Assembly: GCA_000168995.1 (NCBI GenBank)
Contig: AAUX01000001.1
Span: 1 to 64,000 of the forward strand
DNA length: 64,000 bases
Direction of reading: 5' to 3'
Origin: Methylophilales bacterium HTCC2181
GTDB lineage: Bacteria > Pseudomonadota > Gammaproteobacteria > Burkholderiales > Methylophilaceae
This document shows, one piece after another, positions 60,243-64,000 of the stretch. Positions within the stretch are counted from its first letter, which is position 1. Each line of letters begins with the position of its first letter. Under the pieces are notes generated by a model. It was given only the letters and a program-made list of their open reading frames with translations. It had not been told where the DNA came from and made no database searches. The position numbers and the translations under genes are program-made.

Positions 60243-60255
60243 ACTTACTATTTAT

Positions 60256-60822
60256 TTAAATTTTACCAACTAAATCTAATGAAGGAGTAAGGGCTTCTTC
60301 TCCTGGCTTCCAAGATGCTGGGCATGCTTGATTTGGATTAGCTGCAATATGTTGTGCTGCTTGAATTTTTCTTACTAGGTCAGCAGCTGAACGGCCAATA
60401 CCTAAGTCATTAACTTCCGCTGTTTTAATAAGTCCTTCAGGATTTATAATAAATGTACCTCTTAGTGCTAATCCAGCCTCTTCAATCATAACGTCAAAGT
60501 TTCTAGTCATAGTTCCTGTTGGATCACCAATCATTGGAAATTGAATTTTCTTGATAGTATCTGATGCATCATGCCAAGCTTTATGAGTGAAGTGCGTATC
60601 AGTTGATACGGTATAAACCTCAACACCCATTTTTTGTAATTCATCATAATGATCAGCAACATCCCCAAGCTCGGTTGGACAGACGAATGTAAAATCAGCT
60701 GGGTAAAAAACTACAGCAGACCATTTACCTTTAAGGTCAGCTTCTGTTACTGTAACTTCTTTACCATTATGAAAAGCAGTGGCTGAAAAGGGCTTAACTT
60801 GAGTATTAATTAGTGAAGACAT
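60256..60822 (-). CDS. ahpC: Alkyl hydroperoxide reductase subunit C (peroxiredoxin)
   Basis: A 188-residue typical 2-Cys peroxiredoxin that reduces H2O2 and organic peroxides. Peroxidatic C48 lies in DFTFVCPTE, resolving C167 in [17 protein letters not shown] precedes the ATG. The 97-base upstream gap is extremely AT-rich; I see no confident OxyR site. AhpF downstream is its reductase. Confidence 0.98.
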   Translation of the reverse strand: MSSLINTQVKPFSATAFHNGKEVTVTEADLKGKWSAVVFYPADFTFVCPTELGDVADHYDELQKMGVEVYTVSTDTHFTHKAWHDASDTIKKIQFPMIGDPTGTMTRNFDVMIEEAGLALRGTFIINPEGLIKTAEVNDLGIGRSAADLVRKIQAAQHIAANPNQACPASWKPGEEALTPSLDLVGKI

Positions 60823-60919
60823 AATATATTTCCTTATCTATTTAAAAAAGAAATAACATTGTATTGAGATAATTTTAATATGTATAATTTATTATAAAAA
60901 TATATTTGATAAGTTTTTC

Positions 60920-62344
60920 TTATTGAACATTTTCGTACAACCTTATTTCTGCTTGAATCTCTTTTAATCTTTGTTCAGCTTTTGCTTTATCGTAAAAACT
61001 TGCATCTGCTGAATTAATTGCTGATGTCATCTGGTTAGCAGCTTCTTTCAAGTCATAGCTATAGTAAAAAAATTCACTTAAATTTTTATACTCTTTATAC
61101 AGTGATCTATTTTTGGAATGGGCTGTCGCTAAAAGCTTATACAAATTAGCATCGAGTGGATATATCGATAAATATTCTTCCAATAATAAAATAGCCTCTT
61201 TGTTTTTATGGGTCCTTAAATACACATCGGCGAGTCCATAGATGTATGCTTTGTAATTTGGGAAGATGAGAAGCGCTTCTTGGTAATGTTGCTCTAATTC
61301 TTTTAGTTTTTGGTTCTTAAGTAATAGATTGGCTTCCAACTCATTAACCATCGGGCTCAAACGTCGTAAATGCTTAATTTGATGAAATGCCTCTTGGGCA
61401 TTTTTTAATTTCCCACCTCTAAGATAGGCATAGCTTAAAGCAAAATATTCAGCGTCCTGGTTAACTCCAGATTTATTTTGAATATTGGTTTTAAGCGAAT
61501 TAATACTCGTGTTTGGATCCCCTTCAAATGCTTGTAATTTTGCTCTGACAAGAAAAAAATTAAGGTCATCTTCTCTTTGCTTGTATGGGATCTGCTTAAT
61601 TCTATCTTCAATGTCACTGATTCGATCCAATGTGATTGGATGGGTTCTCAAAAAAGAAGGGGCCGCCCCTGCTGAAAATCTATTAGCTTCATCTAAGCTT
61701 TTAAAAAAGCTAATAAAAGCTCTTTCATCAAAGCCAGACTTACTTAATATTTTCAAACCCTCTCTGTCGGCCTCTTTTTCATGCTCTCTTGTAAAGTCTA
61801 AAGTATTTTGGACTGCTGCTGCTTGAGCGGTTTGCATAGCGGCATTAGCTAATTGAGGATTAGATCTCGCTACTAAGAGTGCAAAGACCATAGCTAATGA
61901 GGTTTTAAAAGTATCTTTTGATTGGGCTTCTATAATTCTTGGGAGATGTTTCTGGGTAATGTGAGCAATCTCATGTGCTAATACGCTGGCAAGCTCAGAT
62001 TCTGAATTTGCCGCATAAATTAATCCCGTATGGACGCCAATGACTCCTCCCAACATAGCAAAAGCATTAATAGTCCGATCTTGAATAATAAAAAAAGAAA
62101 TAGGGTCAGTGGATATTAATGAAGACTTATTCATCAATTTCTTACCTAATTGTTCCATATACGCATTGATTTCCGGATCTTTTAAAACTGTGGGGCTCAG
62201 ATTAGCTTGATATAAGAGTTGTATTCGAATTTTTTTTTCTTGAAATACGCTAATAATAGAATCCGACGAACTTCCTAATTCAGGCAGCTCATTTGAAAGT
62301 GCTAGAGAATAAAATACAATAAGGACAAGGAAGATCTTTTTCAT
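60920..62344 (-). CDS. bepA: M48 metalloprotease with TPR repeats (BepA/YfgC-like)
   Basis: A 474-residue periplasmic quality-control protease for outer-membrane assembly. It has a signal peptide (about residues 1-17), zinc motif HEIAH at residues 124-128 and a third ligand in TREHEKEADREG. C-terminal TPR repeats span about residues 280-460. It is longer than the M48 core by the TPR half, which supports a BepA type over a simple M48 protease. Confidence 0.9.
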   Translation of the reverse strand: MKKIFLVLIVFYSLALSNELPELGSSSDSIISVFQEKKIRIQLLYQANLSPTVLKDPEINAYMEQLGKKLMNKSSLISTDPISFFIIQDRTINAFAMLGGVIGVHTGLIYAANSESELASVLAHEIAHITQKHLPRIIEAQSKDTFKTSLAMVFALLVARSNPQLANAAMQTAQAAAVQNTLDFTREHEKEADREGLKILSKSGFDERAFISFFKSLDEANRFSAGAAPSFLRTHPITLDRISDIEDRIKQIPYKQREDDLNFFLVRAKLQAFEGDPNTSINSLKTNIQNKSGVNQDAEYFALSYAYLRGGKLKNAQEAFHQIKHLRRLSPMVNELEANLLLKNQKLKELEQHYQEALLIFPNYKAYIYGLADVYLRTHKNKEAILLLEEYLSIYPLDANLYKLLATAHSKNRSLYKEYKNLSEFFYYSYDLKEAANQMTSAINSADASFYDKAKAEQRLKEIQAEIRLYENVQ

Positions 62345-62399
62345 ATAAAATTTATGACTTAATATACATTAGTAATTCTAATTATAAGGCTATATAAAC

Positions 62400-62867
62400 A
62401 TGCTGACACATATTGATGAGAATGGTAATGCAAGAATGGTTGATATCTCTGAAAAAAATAAAACGTCTAGAATTGCAGAGGCTCAAGGAACCATCCTTAC
62501 AAGCAAAAAAATAATCCAAAGTGTGATGGAGGATAATAATAAAAAAGGTGACGTGTTAACTGTAGCCAAAATTGCTGGTATTCAAGCGGCTAAAAAAACA
62601 AGTGAGCTCATTCCTCTTTGCCACGATATATCTCTGGATTCCATCAGTATAGATTTCAAGATATGTGAAACAAATTATGAGATTCAATGCGTAGCTGTAG
62701 CTAAATGTAGCGGATCTACTGGGGTCGAGATGGAAGCAATGACTGCAGTTTCAATATCACTTCTTACAATTTATGACATGTGTAAAGGAATTGATAAGGG
62801 TATGATTATTCGTAATGTTGGACTTTCAAAAAAAGCGGGTGGTGCATCTGGGACATGGGGAAAATAG
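62400..62867 (+). CDS. moaC: Cyclic pyranopterin monophosphate synthase MoaC
   Basis: Completes the first step of molybdenum cofactor synthesis; 155 residues. The signature KTSELIPLCHDISLDS and the C-terminal AVSISLLTIYDMCKGID are conserved. It starts at ATG 62400, with AAGG ten bases upstream. No other moa gene lies in the window. It is divergent from bepA. Confidence 0.96.
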   Translation: MLTHIDENGNARMVDISEKNKTSRIAEAQGTILTSKKIIQSVMEDNNKKGDVLTVAKIAGIQAAKKTSELIPLCHDISLDSISIDFKICETNYEIQCVAVAKCSGSTGVEMEAMTAVSISLLTIYDMCKGIDKGMIIRNVGLSKKAGGASGTWGK

Positions 62868-62919
62868 TTTTTCAGTCTTATAAAAAGATATGAGTGTTTA
62901 AATATAATTAGACTTATTT

Positions 62920-63822
62920 CTACTCTGCAGCCAGTCCAAAATTTTTAATGATGCTTTGGAAAATCACAGCTGGTTTTATCTTACTAATATCTTTTTCATT
63001 ATTTTGATACCAATAAGACTCGGCACCCCAGGGCCTATATCTATCGGGCTCGCCTGGGCCAAATATAGTAAACGTTTTAGTTTTCACTGCACTTGCTATA
63101 TGGCCTAATCCTGAATCATTGCCTATAAAAAGTTCGGCTCTTTTTAGAATGGCAGCAGTTGTTAGTAAATCAGTTACACCATTTATATTTATTACATTTC
63201 CATCAAAGAATTTTTTAAAATGCTCTGTGAATTGATTGTCTTTTTTATTTCCAACTAGTACCACCAGAGTAAAACTACTTTTTAACATAGCGCATAAAGC
63301 AGCATAATTTTTTGCGGGCCAAATCTTGTGGGATGAATTTGCTCCTAATCCTATAGCCAATATTTTATCGTATTTTTTAGGAAGAATTTTTCTTGCTTCT
63401 ATTTCATTTTTCTTGCCTATCCATATAGCAGGGTGCGGAATCGATAACTCTTTAATCGACTGCAAATGTTTCACAACACTATGCACATCATTGTTACGAA
63501 CTTTATGAAATTTCTTTTTTGCTCTTATAAAATATAACAAGCCATCTGACCTTAAATCCACAGCAATATCGTACCGATTTTTTCTTAGGGCTCTAATTAG
63601 GCTAATAGTGCCTAACAAACCCTTAGTTTTGTCTTTCTCGTAAAAACCATTGATCATTGGGCAATGCGTAAAGAGAATTTTTGACCGGCTATCGCCAACA
63701 ACATCAATTTTGGCATTTTTGTATTGTTTTATCAAAGTTAAAAGTGTTGGTGAAGTTAAAACAACATCGCCAATATTCGATAGTGTGATGAATAATATTT
63801 TTTTAACGTTTTTAGTTTTCAT
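62920..63822 (-). CDS. Glycosyltransferase family 9 (heptosyltransferase-like)
   Basis: A 300-residue GT-B enzyme. The N-terminus SNIGDVVLTSPTLLTL and the donor-site motif GNDSGLGHIASAV with FGPGEPDRYRPWG are typical of ADP-heptose:LPS heptosyltransferases. The exact acceptor cannot be told, and it could be WaaC, WaaF or another GT9. Its ATG overlaps the stop of the acyltransferase upstream, so it belongs to an LPS gene set. Confidence 0.87.
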   Translation of the reverse strand: MKTKNVKKILFITLSNIGDVVLTSPTLLTLIKQYKNAKIDVVGDSRSKILFTHCPMINGFYEKDKTKGLLGTISLIRALRKNRYDIAVDLRSDGLLYFIRAKKKFHKVRNNDVHSVVKHLQSIKELSIPHPAIWIGKKNEIEARKILPKKYDKILAIGLGANSSHKIWPAKNYAALCAMLKSSFTLVVLVGNKKDNQFTEHFKKFFDGNVININGVTDLLTTAAILKRAELFIGNDSGLGHIASAVKTKTFTIFGPGEPDRYRPWGAESYWYQNNEKDISKIKPAVIFQSIIKNFGLAAE

Positions 63823-64000
63823 TGTTTGGCTGTCTTTTTATATCGGTCATAACTCCAGCCATATTGAGTGGGATTTTTTTTAATAAACCTCTCTATTTGC
63901 TTATTAAGGTTTTCTGTGGAAATAATATCTTTCTTATTAATCTTCTCAAGATGAATGTTGTAGCCTGAACTATCGGCCAATCTTTCCCCATAAGCCATAA
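63819..64000 (-). CDS. Lipid A acyltransferase (LpxL/HtrB family), C-terminal end
   Basis: The last 59 codons of a gene that enters from the right edge. The ending IERFIKKNPTQYGWSYDRYKK is the conserved LpxL/LpxM C-terminal pattern (ExIxxxPxQYxWxYxRYK). It transfers secondary acyl chains to lipid A at the inner membrane. The TGA overlaps the ATG of the GT9 gene. Confidence 0.85.
   Translation of the reverse strand, partial: MAYGERLADSSGYNIHLEKINKKDIISTENLNKQIERFIKKNPTQYGWSYDRYKKTAKQ

Noticed and set aside
60823-60919. OxyR operator and promoter upstream of ahpC
   Set aside because: The region is AT-rich with several TATAAT-like strings, but no ATAG-spaced OxyR pattern or convincing -35 can be picked out.

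Overview
The window is an AT-rich, gene-dense stretch of a free-living Gram-negative chromosome. Gene order and family content point to a betaproteobacterium. Supporting signs are sspAB-petABC-tatABC-hit-his genes in one run, mlaFEDCB followed by a YadGH-type ABC pair and bolA-grxD-murA, System II cytochrome c biogenesis (ResB/CcsA) next to a di-heme cytochrome c4, and thrT-tyrT-glyT-thrT-tuf-trpT-secE-nusG. The low GC, very short intergenic gaps, overlapping gene ends and minimal protein sizes resemble streamlined aquatic Methylophilales (OM43-like). That placement is an inference that only a database comparison could settle.

Layout. (1) Bases 1-13935, minus strand: the transcription/translation core. 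It begins with tRNA genes and tuf, then tRNA-Trp, secE, nusG, rplKAJL, rpoBC and the first 47 codons of rpsL. An L10-type leader precedes rplJ, an attenuator-like hairpin separates rplL from rpoB, and a near-consensus sigma-70 promoter precedes tRNA-Tyr. (2) 13937-18747, minus: sspAB, the cytochrome bc1 genes petABC, and a compact tatABC cluster (tatA is only 58 codons). (3) 18759-27449, minus: a HIT protein, the histidine genes hisGDCBHAFIE, then murA, grxD and bolA. (4) 27450-32135, minus: a two-gene ABC exporter and the mlaFEDCB lipid-transport genes. (5) 32192-35943, minus: ccsA, resB and cytochrome c4. (6) 36035-63822, mixed strands: small units for GTPase engB, tRNA modification (trmB, ttcA), a pteridine-reductase-like enzyme, topA, PBP7-type peptidase, gcvH, holC, pepA, lptFG, ampD with an RND efflux pair, a dicarboxylate/amino-acid symporter, rsmB, two DUF3108 proteins, purM, hda, ahpCF, bepA, moaC and a family-9 glycosyltransferase. 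The end of a lipid A acyltransferase gene runs off the right edge.

How the genes work together. The left third is gene expression machinery. The petABC, tat, ccs and cytochrome c4 genes together build and assemble a respiratory branch, with the Rieske protein a likely Tat substrate. The mla, lpt, bepA, GT9 and acyltransferase genes maintain the outer membrane. I see no insertion sequence, prophage, CRISPR array, toxin-antitoxin or defence system. The most unusual signals are regulatory or architectural: five of seven convergent gene pairs overlap at their 3' ends, several genes use TTG starts, a structured element of unknown function lies between trmB and the pteridine-reductase-like gene, and a palindrome overlaps the likely gcvH promoter.
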